Shown here piece by piece: positions 17,799 through 25,279 of a stretch of DNA of 53,629 nt; within the stretch, counting starts at the first letter, position 1, and every line of letters starts with the position of its first letter. Source of the stretch: Mastigocoleus testarum BC008 (GTDB taxonomy: Bacteria; Cyanobacteriota; Cyanobacteriia; Cyanobacteriales; Nostocaceae); NCBI RefSeq assembly GCF_001456025.1, contig NZ_LMTZ01000131.1:1-53629 (forward strand), written 5' to 3'. Both the position numbers and the translations under genes were made by a program. The notes under the pieces were generated by a model that had not been told where the DNA came from, searched no databases, and worked only from the letters and a program-made list of their open reading frames with translations.

Positions 17799-18263
17799 TC
17801 AATTGTTGAAATCAAAATTGTCAAGTACTTCTGGAGGAATTTCAATTGCAAATTCCGACATTAAATTCCCATTTTTATCCCTAGGGATGAGATATCCATC
17901 AATTAAAATTGCATCCTCAATTCCAATTCTTTTCATTCCTTGTGAGAGCAGATTATTACGAAATTTTTTTGCGACATCATCGCCTTGTTTTTCTGCAATC
18001 TTAAGTATTCGCGTAACTTCTTGTGCTTTTATTACTCTTCTGGTTTGACCTTTGAATTCTCCATTTTCAGGTTTAACAAAATAAACTTTGACTTTCTCAA
18101 ATGTTGGTGAGAAGCCAACTCCCATCATTTCTACAAAATGATCTAAATCAACAAAAATTTCATTTGTTGGACGATGACAGTATGCGATCGCATTACCAAC
18201 GAGCATTTCTACTTGCGCGCTTTCTACTGACAAAATTTCAATTTTGTTAAATTCTTGTGACAT
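17799..18263 (-). CDS. Hypothetical protein, 154 residues
   Basis: I do not recognise this protein. It is soluble, mixed alpha/beta, with no signal peptide. Notable stretches are IAYCHRPTNEIFVDLDHFVEMMGV and VYFVKPENGEFKGQTRRVIKAQEVTRIL; the C-terminal part (EDAILIDGYLIPRDKNGNL) is compatible with a small binding or regulatory domain. Two in-frame ATGs are possible, 18272 and 18263. The inner one is preferred because GGA lies at a sensible distance before it. It is read in the same direction as the flavoprotein gene, about 100 bases upstream of that gene's start, so cotranscription is possible. Confidence 0.6.
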   Translation of the reverse strand: MSQEFNKIEILSVESAQVEMLVGNAIAYCHRPTNEIFVDLDHFVEMMGVGFSPTFEKVKVYFVKPENGEFKGQTRRVIKAQEVTRILKIAEKQGDDVAKKFRNNLLSQGMKRIGIEDAILIDGYLIPRDKNGNLMSEFAIEIPPEVLDNFDFNN

Positions 18264-18468
18264 AGTTTCCATCCTATAAAGTTACAGTTCTCGAACAGAA
18301 TCGCCCGCGTAGTCCTCTATTTAGTTGGAGTGGATTCAAATCAAAATAAACGTGGTTTGTATGCTGTTGTTTGTAACAAATGTATTTGTTGTTACTCTTA
18401 TTATTTCAGTTCACATACTCATACATGCTAAATAAAACGATAAATGTCAAGATAAGATTTTTATTATT

Positions 18469-18645
18469 ATGATTGATGCGCTGGTCTGGATCTGTATCAA
18501 AGATAGACAGGTTTTATGTACGAGAACGCACGGTAAAGATGTTTTTTATATGCCAGGAGGAAAACGAGAAGATGGTGAGTCAGACTGGGATGGATTATTT
18601 CGAGAAATTCAAGAAGAAGTAACGTTCCCACACTATAATCTTTGA
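18469..18645 (+). pseudogene. Nudix hydrolase, 5' fragment, cut by an IS605-group element
   Basis: An ATG at 18469 opens 58 codons. The first ~52 are the N-terminal half of a Nudix hydrolase: MIDALVWICIKDRQ, then PGGKREDGESDWDGLFREIQEEV, which is the Nudix box (GX5EX7REUXEE). The sequence then runs into the terminal hairpin of the tnpB element (18627-18657) and stops inside it. The 3' end of the same gene reappears at about 20350, but ~45 residues of the usual middle part are missing, so the insertion was accompanied by loss of host sequence or followed by a deletion. A functional Nudix enzyme cannot be made. Confidence 0.8.
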
Positions 18646-20028
18646 TTATAGTGTGGGCTTTTGGCATCTAGAAAAGACTGCCAAAACTTCCTTCGCGGTA
18701 CTATTAGTAGTAGTTTTGTCTACTACAACCTTCCCGCTACGGCGTTTTATAGTTGGGAACACGTTCAGCCCAACTCGCTTTATGTTGCATCCTGCGGATA
18801 TGTCGCGGTCAATCCATAAAGCATACTCTTCGTCCCAGTACTTTCTGATAGAGCAATCAGTAAACACAAACTCATCTTTGTAGGGAAGGAGTTGTGATGT
18901 GTACGCGGGATTCACGGGGATAACTTTGCATCCAGCTTTCTCGGCTATGTGTTGCAAAGTTTTAAAAAACTCTCCAAATGCTGCATCTTGCCAAGACTTA
19001 TTTAACCCAGACTTGGTAGATTGCCCATTTGGTAAATATTTACCAGAATTATCTTGTTTAGCTTTATTGCGCTTAGATAACCCTTTTAGATTTAGCTTTT
19101 CATGGAAGAATACTTTTTTACCAGTCCTCAATAAAGCGTGACTTGTTTTACAGGCGTGATCTTTGCGGCTGCGCGCCACGCGTTGATGAATACGGGCTTC
19201 TCTCTTCGCCAGCTTACGGCGTGATTTACTACCTTTACGTCTCTTTGACTTCTTCTCAGATACCTTGGCTAATTTGGACTGTTTCTTACGGAATGACTTT
19301 AAAGATGGTAATTTCTCGCCTTCTGATGTAGCTAGATAGTCATCTTCATGGAGTACCGCATCCATACCTAAACTGTTATCCCAATCAGGAATGATTTTGT
19401 TATCGGCAGGGCTGGGGATACTTTTATCTTCAACACATAAAGTTATGTACCAACTATCAGCCTTCTTGGTCAGTAAAGCACTTTTTACTTTAAACCCATT
19501 TGGTAACGGTCGATGACATCTTAATTTCAGCCAACCCTTAAATCTTGGCAGTGTTACAAATAACCAGTCCTTCTCAGTATGGACAATTTTAGGGATCTGA
19601 ACGCCAGTAAAACCTAAAGTTCGATATCTAGCAGCACTTTTAAATCTCGGCTTTCCGGAATGGTTCCCGCTTGAATCACCCTTAATGAAACGCTGAAAAG
19701 CCAAATCTGCACGTTTAGTCACATCTTGCAATGTATTAGCTGGGAGCAAAGAAAAATCCAAAAGCTCTCCGGAATGTCTGACTTTTTGTAAATCTTTCTT
19801 CAGCCCTGGGAGCAATCCTTGCTGTGAATAGCGGGTTGGATTATTTCTTAAATCACTCGTGTGACAAATTAATCGACAAGAATTAATCGCACTTCTATTC
19901 TTCTCCCACCAGTCAAAACGATCTCCTAATTGCCAGTTATACCAATACCGGGCGACTCTCAACCAATTATTCAATAATGACTTCTGACTAGTTTCTGGGT
20001 ACGCCCGATACTGGTAATTTAACAACAT
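18646..20028 (-). CDS. tnpB: TnpB RNA-guided nuclease-like protein of an IS605-group element
   Basis: A 460-residue TnpB. The N-terminal OrfB helix-turn-helix region (YRAYPETSQKSLLNNWLRVARYWYNWQL) and split RuvC domain are present: catalytic Asp in GMDAVLHE (D223), Glu in VFFHEKLNLKGL (E310) and Asp in DRDISAGCNIKRVG (about D409). The usual zinc ribbon (two CxxC pairs after YTSQ) is absent: YTSQ is followed by LLPYKDEFVF, and only single Cys residues remain. This fits a recognised cyanobacterial TnpB branch rather than random decay. TnpB proteins are guided by an RNA from the 3' end of their own gene; here the stop codon lies inside the terminal hairpin, consistent with such an RNA. No tnpA partner. 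Confidence 0.9.
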   Translation of the reverse strand: MLLNYQYRAYPETSQKSLLNNWLRVARYWYNWQLGDRFDWWEKNRSAINSCRLICHTSDLRNNPTRYSQQGLLPGLKKDLQKVRHSGELLDFSLLPANTLQDVTKRADLAFQRFIKGDSSGNHSGKPRFKSAARYRTLGFTGVQIPKIVHTEKDWLFVTLPRFKGWLKLRCHRPLPNGFKVKSALLTKKADSWYITLCVEDKSIPSPADNKIIPDWDNSLGMDAVLHEDDYLATSEGEKLPSLKSFRKKQSKLAKVSEKKSKRRKGSKSRRKLAKREARIHQRVARSRKDHACKTSHALLRTGKKVFFHEKLNLKGLSKRNKAKQDNSGKYLPNGQSTKSGLNKSWQDAAFGEFFKTLQHIAEKAGCKVIPVNPAYTSQLLPYKDEFVFTDCSIRKYWDEEYALWIDRDISAGCNIKRVGLNVFPTIKRRSGKVVVDKTTTNSTAKEVLAVFSRCQKPTL

Positions 20029-20112
20029 AGTGGTATCTCTATTGCTTTTACCGCGCCTTGCGAACGACCTAAATAAGTTTTAGCATTAACGGGTATCCAT
20101 TGGCAACCCGTC

Positions 20113-20274
20113 ATGACAAAGAAAAGGTTGAGCCTCAGAATGTCTGAGAAAAGATTAAATAAGTTACGGGCTTACGCGGCGAAGAGAGATAAGACTATTA
20201 CATCTTTGCTCGAAGACTGGATCGACTTACTCCCCCAAGAAGAGATAGACAAAAACCCATCAGTTAAGAACTGA
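20113..20274 (+). CDS. Small ribbon-helix-helix (CopG/Arc-like) protein within the tnpB element
   Basis: A 53-residue gene. The sequence KKRLSLRMSEKRLNKLRAYA followed by KRDKTITSLLEDWIDLLP fits a ribbon-helix-helix DNA-binding protein: a basic beta strand, a first helix, a TIT turn and a second helix. It is divergent from tnpB, with 84 bases between the starts, so it could repress a shared promoter region. GTTGAGCC-rich sequence follows the start rather than a clear ribosome site preceding it, so translation efficiency is unknown. The role as a regulator of the element is inferred from position and fold. Confidence 0.65.
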   Translation: MTKKRLSLRMSEKRLNKLRAYAAKRDKTITSLLEDWIDLLPQEEIDKNPSVKN

Positions 20275-20303
20275 TTTCGTCGGAGGATGCACCATTTTTG
20301 TCC

Positions 20304-20344
20304 CGGCATTCCTCCACACACCTAATTGACTACAATTTAGGTGT
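20304..20344 (+). repeat. tnpB-3'-end-like terminal sequence and hairpin
   Basis: CGGCATTCCTCC (20304-20315) followed by CACACCTAAT and a hairpin (20318-20344) closely matches, on the opposite strand, the 3' end of the other tnpB in this window (12-mer at 42456-42467, hairpin at 42409-42442). It may be a leftover right end of a related element next to the RHH gene, or a left end sharing sequence with right ends. Confidence 0.5.
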
Positions 20345-20349
20345 CGGAC

Positions 20350-20466
20350 TCCTGCTCGGTTAAAGTTGAAGAGATTACCTGGTTCAATTATAAAGATCTC
20401 AAAAAATGTACTGCAGCTGCAAGGAAAGTTATTGAATATTTACGCGATCGCAATTTAATCAAATGA
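20350..20466 (+). pseudogene. Nudix hydrolase, 3' fragment
   Basis: An open frame leading to the TGA at 20464-20466 encodes the C-terminal end of a Nudix enzyme: VEEITWFNYKDLKK, then ARKVIEYLRDRNLIK. This matches the usual EIxWF/Y...VIxxL end of the same subfamily as the 5' fragment at 18469. It has no start of its own after the IS hairpin. Its stop codon overlaps the ATG of the HNH-like gene (ATGA), so in the ancestral state the two genes were probably translationally coupled. Confidence 0.75.
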
Positions 20467-21320
20467 AGAAAAAGAAAAATAAGAAAGTAAAAATAAAAGG
20501 TGACAAGAAAGGATATTGTAATATTTGTGGTCACTATTCTAAGCTCACACGGGATCATATTCCTCCACAAGGTTGTATTAAACCAAAACCTGTGGAATTA
20601 AAAACACTAACGCAGCACCTCTCAGATCCAAATGCAAAGCCAACAGTTTCTCAAAGTGGACTTAACTTACTCTCTATTTGTGGAAACTGTAATAATAATT
20701 TGCTTGGTACTGAATATGATCCTGAGTTGATTGAGTTGTCTCATAAAGTTGCTAGTCTTGTAAGATCTCAGCAAGAGCAAGGACTATATTTACCAGAAAA
20801 AATAGATTTAACTGTAAAGCCTCAAAGATTAATTAGGGCAGTGGTTGGTCATATTTTAGCAGGGAAGTTACCAATCCCAGGAAAACCGCCTATATCAGAA
20901 CCTTTTCCAGATGCTTTAAGAAATTATTTTGTAAACGAGTCTAGTAACATACCAGATAAGCTTGAAGTCTACTACTGGATATACCCTTCTAATAAACAGA
21001 TTGTTATTAATTCACTCGGTATAGGATCCTGTATAGGACAAGGATTTATTTCTGGTAGTTGCTTGCTTAAGTTTTTCCCATTGGCTTTTTGGCTAGTTTG
21101 GGACAAACCAACTTCATTCCCCATCAATGGGATTGGAATACCCAAAGACAAGTTTAAAGATTTGGATCAAACCTGCGAAATAGTTCTTGAATTGCGAAAT
21201 ATACCATCTCTTAAGTATCCAGAAGTTCCTGGTGATGACAGATATATTATGTATAAGGATGAGTTAAGCTTTTTAGCACAACCCAAGAAACCAAAAGGCT
21301 TTAAATTGTGTAAAAATTAG
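20463..21320 (+). CDS. HNH-like zinc protein, putative endonuclease
   Basis: A 285-residue protein. A basic, Lys-rich N-terminus precedes a zinc motif CNICG, then TRDHIPPQGC and ICGNCNNNLLGTEYD about 55 residues later. The CxxC...DH...CxxCNN pattern is that of HNH/McrA-like nucleases. The remaining ~200 residues (LRNYFVNESSNIPDKLEVYYWIYPSN and a hydrophobic GFISGSCLLKFFPLAFWLVW stretch) match nothing I recognise. Its ATG overlaps the stop of the broken Nudix gene, so it lost its natural leader when the IS element inserted; expression may now depend on read-through from the element. HNH proteins of unknown role often belong to defence loci, but no modification gene is present, so that remains a guess. 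Confidence 0.6.
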   Translation: MKKKKNKKVKIKGDKKGYCNICGHYSKLTRDHIPPQGCIKPKPVELKTLTQHLSDPNAKPTVSQSGLNLLSICGNCNNNLLGTEYDPELIELSHKVASLVRSQQEQGLYLPEKIDLTVKPQRLIRAVVGHILAGKLPIPGKPPISEPFPDALRNYFVNESSNIPDKLEVYYWIYPSNKQIVINSLGIGSCIGQGFISGSCLLKFFPLAFWLVWDKPTSFPINGIGIPKDKFKDLDQTCEIVLELRNIPSLKYPEVPGDDRYIMYKDELSFLAQPKKPKGFKLCKN

Positions 21321-21508
21321 TAAAGCAATACTCTTAACACGAATAATGTCATAACTATTACAATATAATAAGTAAAGCTTTTACCAAATTACACTTAGTG
21401 AGTAGGCATTATACTCACTAAATCCATCATCTGAGAACTCATTTATTGCGACATAAAATAAGTAGGAAATATGATCGCACCAAAAATTAAAGCACTTCCA
21501 AACGACTG

Positions 21509-21534
21509 TAGAGAGGTGATATATCGCCTCTCTA
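21509..21534. terminator. Hairpin between the convergent HNH-like gene and lysC
   Basis: TAGAGAGG (21509-21516) pairs exactly with CCTCTCTA (21527-21534) around a 10-base loop. It lies between two convergent genes (stops at 21320 and 21581), where a bidirectional terminator is expected. No long T run follows on the plus strand, so it may act as a stabilising hairpin instead. Confidence 0.55.
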
Positions 21535-21580
21535 GAATATTTCGGTATTAAAAAATTTCGCAACAAAAATTATTTACTAC

Positions 21581-23416
21581 CTAAGCCGGTACTACAAACT
21601 CTTCACTACCAGAAAGCCCAAAGGCTTCATGGATAACCTGTAAAGCTTGGACACCTTCATCTTCTGCAACTACACAACTAATCTTGATTTCAGAAGTGGA
21701 AATCATTTGAATATTAATATTGTTCCGCGCCAATGATTCAAACATCTTTGCAGCAATACCGGGTTGTCCCAACATTCCCGCACCCACAACACTAACTTTA
21801 GCGATCGCTCGATCTAAAACTACTTCACCCCAACCATACTCATCCGCAACAGCTTTGAGCATGTTCAGCGCAGCTTCAGCATCTGTACGACAAACCGTAA
21901 AAGCTACGTCCCGTTTAGGAACACCATTAATCACATGACAGCGTTGGGACTGAATAATCATATCTACACTGATATTATTTTCTGCTAACAAGCCAAAAAT
22001 CTTCTTAGCCATTCCCGGACGATCTGTTACGTGACGAATCGCCAACCGCGCTTGTTTTGCATCTAAAGCTACACCTCGTACGGGGGGATAGGAATTTGGA
22101 GTTGTGGGAATATTCTGGGAACGCGGAGAAGTGGATATTTCAAAAGTATTGCAAAGTGCGCTAACAGCTTTGTCGCAGTCTTCTTCATCTACAACGCAAC
22201 TTACCTTAACCTCAGAGGTAGATATCATCTGAACATTTACCCCAGCTTCTGCAAGGGTTGCAAACATTTTTGCTGCGACCCCCGGACGTCCAATCATTCC
22301 AGCCCCAACAATGCTGACTTTAGCAATGTTTTGTTTTACCATCACCTCTGCTTCTCCCATTCCCGAGTTTTCATCAGTTCCCTGACTATCGGGTTGGCTC
22401 GAACGCAATACAGGTGCGATCGCTTCTGCAACGGCTTCTGCTTTCTTGAGGATTGGCGTCATTACAGTGAAGGCAATATCATTTGAATTACCTTCATGAA
22501 TTGATTGAATAATTAAATCGACATCAACATCCTGACGAGCAATTTCTCCAAATAAACGGGCTGCAACTCCTGGTTTATCAGGTACTCGCAGTAGGGAAAC
22601 CTTCGCTTGATTGGTATCAAATTCTACAGTATCAACTGGACGGGCAATTTCTAGATTAACTAGAGAACGATCTTCCTGTTTTGGTGCAGAGATATAAGTA
22701 CCGGGATCGTTTGTCCAACTCGACCTGACCACTAAAGGAACGCCATAATTACGAGCAATTTCCACCGCCCTTGGATGTAGCACCTTTGCCCCCAAACTAG
22801 CAAGCTCTAGCATTTCGTTACAGGTAATTTCATCCATAAGTTGGGCTTGGGGTACCAGTCGAGGATCGGTAGTTAAAATTCCCGGGACGTCAGTATAAAT
22901 TTCACATCGATTTGCCTGTAATGCTGCAGCTAATGCTACTGCGGATGTGTCAGAACCACCTCGTCCCAAAGTTGTGATTTCCAAATTTTCACTGTTAGAA
23001 ATTCCCTGAAAACCGGCAACGACTACAACCTTACCTTCATTTATATGTTTCTCGATTCGTTGTGTAGCAATATTCAATATTCGGGCACGCGTATGCGCAG
23101 CTTCCGTCATAATTCCGACTTGAGCCCCAGTCAGTGAAATTGCTGGCTGCCCTAACTCTTGCAACGCCATAGTCACCAAAGCAATAGATACTTGCTCTCC
23201 AGTGGAAAGCAACATATCCATTTCTCGGTGGCTGGGATTTTCGGTAATTTCCCGCGCTAACTTTACCAGTCCATCAGTGGTTTTACCCATTGCCGAAACT
23301 ACGACAATCAAAGAGTTTCCAGTCTTAACTCTTTCGCGAACGCGCTGTGCTACAACCTGAATACGTTCCACAGAGCCAACGGAAGTGCCACCGTACTTTT
23401 GAACTATGAGCGCCAT
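21581..23416 (-). CDS. lysC: Aspartate kinase with extended ACT regulatory region
   Basis: A 611-residue aspartokinase that phosphorylates L-aspartate, the first step to lysine, threonine and methionine. The kinase domain occupies ~1-245, with the start LIVQKYGGTSVGS, GRGGSDTSAVALAAAL and TDVPGILTTDPRLVP. The C-terminal ~350 residues hold repeated ACT domains. Two near-copies of the segment AKVSIVGAGMIGRPGVAAKM (around residues 365 and 535) show an internal duplication, giving four ACT units. This long form is typical of cyanobacteria, while most bacterial enzymes are ~400-450 residues with two ACT units. Feedback control by Lys and/or Thr is expected from the family. The ATG at 23416 is the natural start. 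Confidence 0.95.
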   Translation of the reverse strand: MALIVQKYGGTSVGSVERIQVVAQRVRERVKTGNSLIVVVSAMGKTTDGLVKLAREITENPSHREMDMLLSTGEQVSIALVTMALQELGQPAISLTGAQVGIMTEAAHTRARILNIATQRIEKHINEGKVVVVAGFQGISNSENLEITTLGRGGSDTSAVALAAALQANRCEIYTDVPGILTTDPRLVPQAQLMDEITCNEMLELASLGAKVLHPRAVEIARNYGVPLVVRSSWTNDPGTYISAPKQEDRSLVNLEIARPVDTVEFDTNQAKVSLLRVPDKPGVAARLFGEIARQDVDVDLIIQSIHEGNSNDIAFTVMTPILKKAEAVAEAIAPVLRSSQPDSQGTDENSGMGEAEVMVKQNIAKVSIVGAGMIGRPGVAAKMFATLAEAGVNVQMISTSEVKVSCVVDEEDCDKAVSALCNTFEISTSPRSQNIPTTPNSYPPVRGVALDAKQARLAIRHVTDRPGMAKKIFGLLAENNISVDMIIQSQRCHVINGVPKRDVAFTVCRTDAEAALNMLKAVADEYGWGEVVLDRAIAKVSVVGAGMLGQPGIAAKMFESLARNNINIQMISTSEIKISCVVAEDEGVQALQVIHEAFGLSGSEEFVVPA

Positions 23417-24243
23417 AATTTTTGAAAAATGAGAATGAATTGTGACTGCGTTCCCAACGCCATCAGCAAGTAAACAATTCTTTAAAGAATTGCAAAGTTA
23501 CTCTGTTTCAATAAGTTATCAGAATCCAGTAACAGTCAAAAGTTTACTTTACATTTTGTTGATTCTTTCTTAACCATGGTAACTAATTTATTATTAAAGT
23601 ATCAAGTTATTCGATACATTTATTACATTTTAATTAGCATTAATACATAAATCAAAAATATAAACAAAAATATGTTCTCATTACCATAAAGCATCAAAGG
23701 CTAAGTATAATAAGTATAATTTAACCCTGAGCTAAGACCTGGGGTTGGTTTAAGATCGTAACTTGCGGTAAATATTTAAGTCTGAATTTTAAGTCTGAGT
23801 TTTCACAGCGAATAAATTTCCAAGCTGATGTCTTATATTATTCTTATCAAATAGCAAAAATATCTTTTGCAATCTCCCTACCCGAGTATAGGAATTAGGT
23901 TTTTAATATAAGTTTTGAATATAGGTTTTGAATATATTACATCCGAGCGATCGCATTAGGAATAAATTAGTTGTTCAAACAAACAAAATTAATAAAAAAA
24001 TTAGAATTATTGTATCTATAAGACTTTGATAGTTCAATCTTTGAATAGGTCTTAAAAGATACTAAATTTAAGTAAATTAGAAAGTTTTTACTAAGGGTAG
24101 ATACATATTATTTCTTGCTCATCCAATCAAATACGCAATCCATGTGGAATCCAGGAAAACGATTGAGCTAAAGCAATCACTACCTATAAATTGATTGCGG
24201 CATTTTAGTGTTGTCTATAATTAATACTTATTACTTGTATTTA
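23417..24243. other. Long AT-rich intergenic region, no gene recognised
   Basis: Over 800 bases between lysC and the HEAT-repeat gene, both leftward. It must hold the lysC promoter. There are AT-rich runs and one HIP1 octamer near 23947, but I see no RNA gene, no convincing hairpin and no coding frame. Confidence 0.5.
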
Positions 24244-25140
24244 TTATTGTTTTTGCGAACGAGACTGCTGTGCTTTTTTCAGAAGTAGTAGCGGATCGTT
24301 CACTGATGCGATCGCTTCTGGGCGAAATTTCCCTTGGGAATTCTTCATGATTTGTAAAGCTTTTTCCAGACTGGACGTGGCTCCACTAATTTCTTGGGGT
24401 GAAAGCTGATTTATATGCTCGTAAAAACTCTCACCAATGTTACCCAAAGCATAAGCAGCACCGTAACGTACGGTTTCATTCCCATCCTCTAAACTTTTAA
24501 TCAAAATAGGTATGGCGGTATGGGCGTCTTTTCCAATAGTACCCAAAGCACTTGCTGCGCTGGTTCTCACCCAACTATCTTCATCTTCTTTGATGGTTTT
24601 TATCAGTGCTGGGACTGCAGCAACAGCCTCTTTACCAAATGTACGTAGTGCATGAGTTGCACTATAGCGCTCCCATGCTTCTCCAGTTGATAACTCACTA
24701 ATTAAGAAAGGAACAATAACTTTTCTGTCGATGGAGCTTAGAGCTTGCATTGCGCTGGATCGCACTTGAAAATCTTTGTCATCCAAGACTTTTTTCAAAG
24801 CGGGTACTGCAGCATTAGCATCTTTACCAATTTTACCTAAAGCAATTGCAGCACTCTTACGTATTGCAGGATCTTTATCTTGTAAAGCATTCATCAAATC
24901 TGGAACAGCCGAACTACCCAAACCTGCTAATGATTCTATTAATCCCGAACGTTGTTCCTCGTCAGCTGTTTTTAATTGTTGAATATATGAACCTGCTGAT
25001 TGCTTGTTTTGTTGAGCAATAGTAATACTGGTGACAACTAAAGGCGAGATAACGCATAAAATCATCACCTGAAGGTAAGCAATAGTTCGCAAACTACTTC
25101 TTGCAAAAAAACTGTAGCGGGAATTTAGATTTGCTTTCAT
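24244..25140 (-). CDS. Exported HEAT-repeat protein
   Basis: A 298-residue protein with an N-terminal hydrophobic segment (about 18-42, LRTIAYLQVMILCVISPLVV) followed by TIAQQ, consistent with a Sec signal or membrane anchor. From ~60 to ~240 it is built of HEAT/PBS-lyase-type repeats of ~35-40 residues, with repeated LGKIGKDANAAVPALKKVL and ALGTIGKDAHTAIPILIKSL patterns. The C-terminal 60 residues are helical and charged. Such repeats form a protein-binding solenoid; because of the signal, this one probably works in the periplasm, unlike phycobilin-lyase relatives. No catalytic residues are expected. It lies 140 bases downstream of the sugar kinase gene on the same strand and may be cotranscribed. 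Confidence 0.8.
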   Translation of the reverse strand: MKANLNSRYSFFARSSLRTIAYLQVMILCVISPLVVTSITIAQQNKQSAGSYIQQLKTADEEQRSGLIESLAGLGSSAVPDLMNALQDKDPAIRKSAAIALGKIGKDANAAVPALKKVLDDKDFQVRSSAMQALSSIDRKVIVPFLISELSTGEAWERYSATHALRTFGKEAVAAVPALIKTIKEDEDSWVRTSAASALGTIGKDAHTAIPILIKSLEDGNETVRYGAAYALGNIGESFYEHINQLSPQEISGATSSLEKALQIMKNSQGKFRPEAIASVNDPLLLLKKAQQSRSQKQ

Positions 25141-25279
25141 GAGTTTGGCGATCTGAAATTAGGATCGGGAAAGAAGAAAGGGAAAAGTGAATAATTGTAA
25201 AGCTGGAACTTAAGAAATTAAGAACTCAAAGATTAAAATTTCAAAGATTACCAATCCAAAAGATTAAAAACCTAAAAAA

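Larger units (their letters stand above)
18627..20344 (-). mobile_element. IS200/IS605-group element, tnpB only, with a small RHH gene
   Basis: The element is bounded on the left by a perfect 14-bp stem (CCCACACTATAATC at 18627-18640 with its complement at 18644-18657) and on the right by ACACCTAA/TTAGGTGT (20318-20325 with 20337-20344). It contains tnpB (leftward) and a divergent small ribbon-helix-helix gene. No Y1-transposase tnpA is present, so it is of the IS1341-like, non-autonomous type. It sits inside a Nudix gene. Exact cleavage sites are not defined; the boundaries given are the outer edges of the hairpins. Confidence 0.8.

Noticed and set aside
18627..20344. A complete IS605 element with tnpA
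   Set aside because: No Y1 transposase (HUH motif) could be found on either strand in or around the element.
21509..21534. Riboswitch controlling lysC
   Set aside because: The hairpin is at the 3' side of lysC, not in its leader, and no lysine-riboswitch-like structure was seen upstream of 23416.
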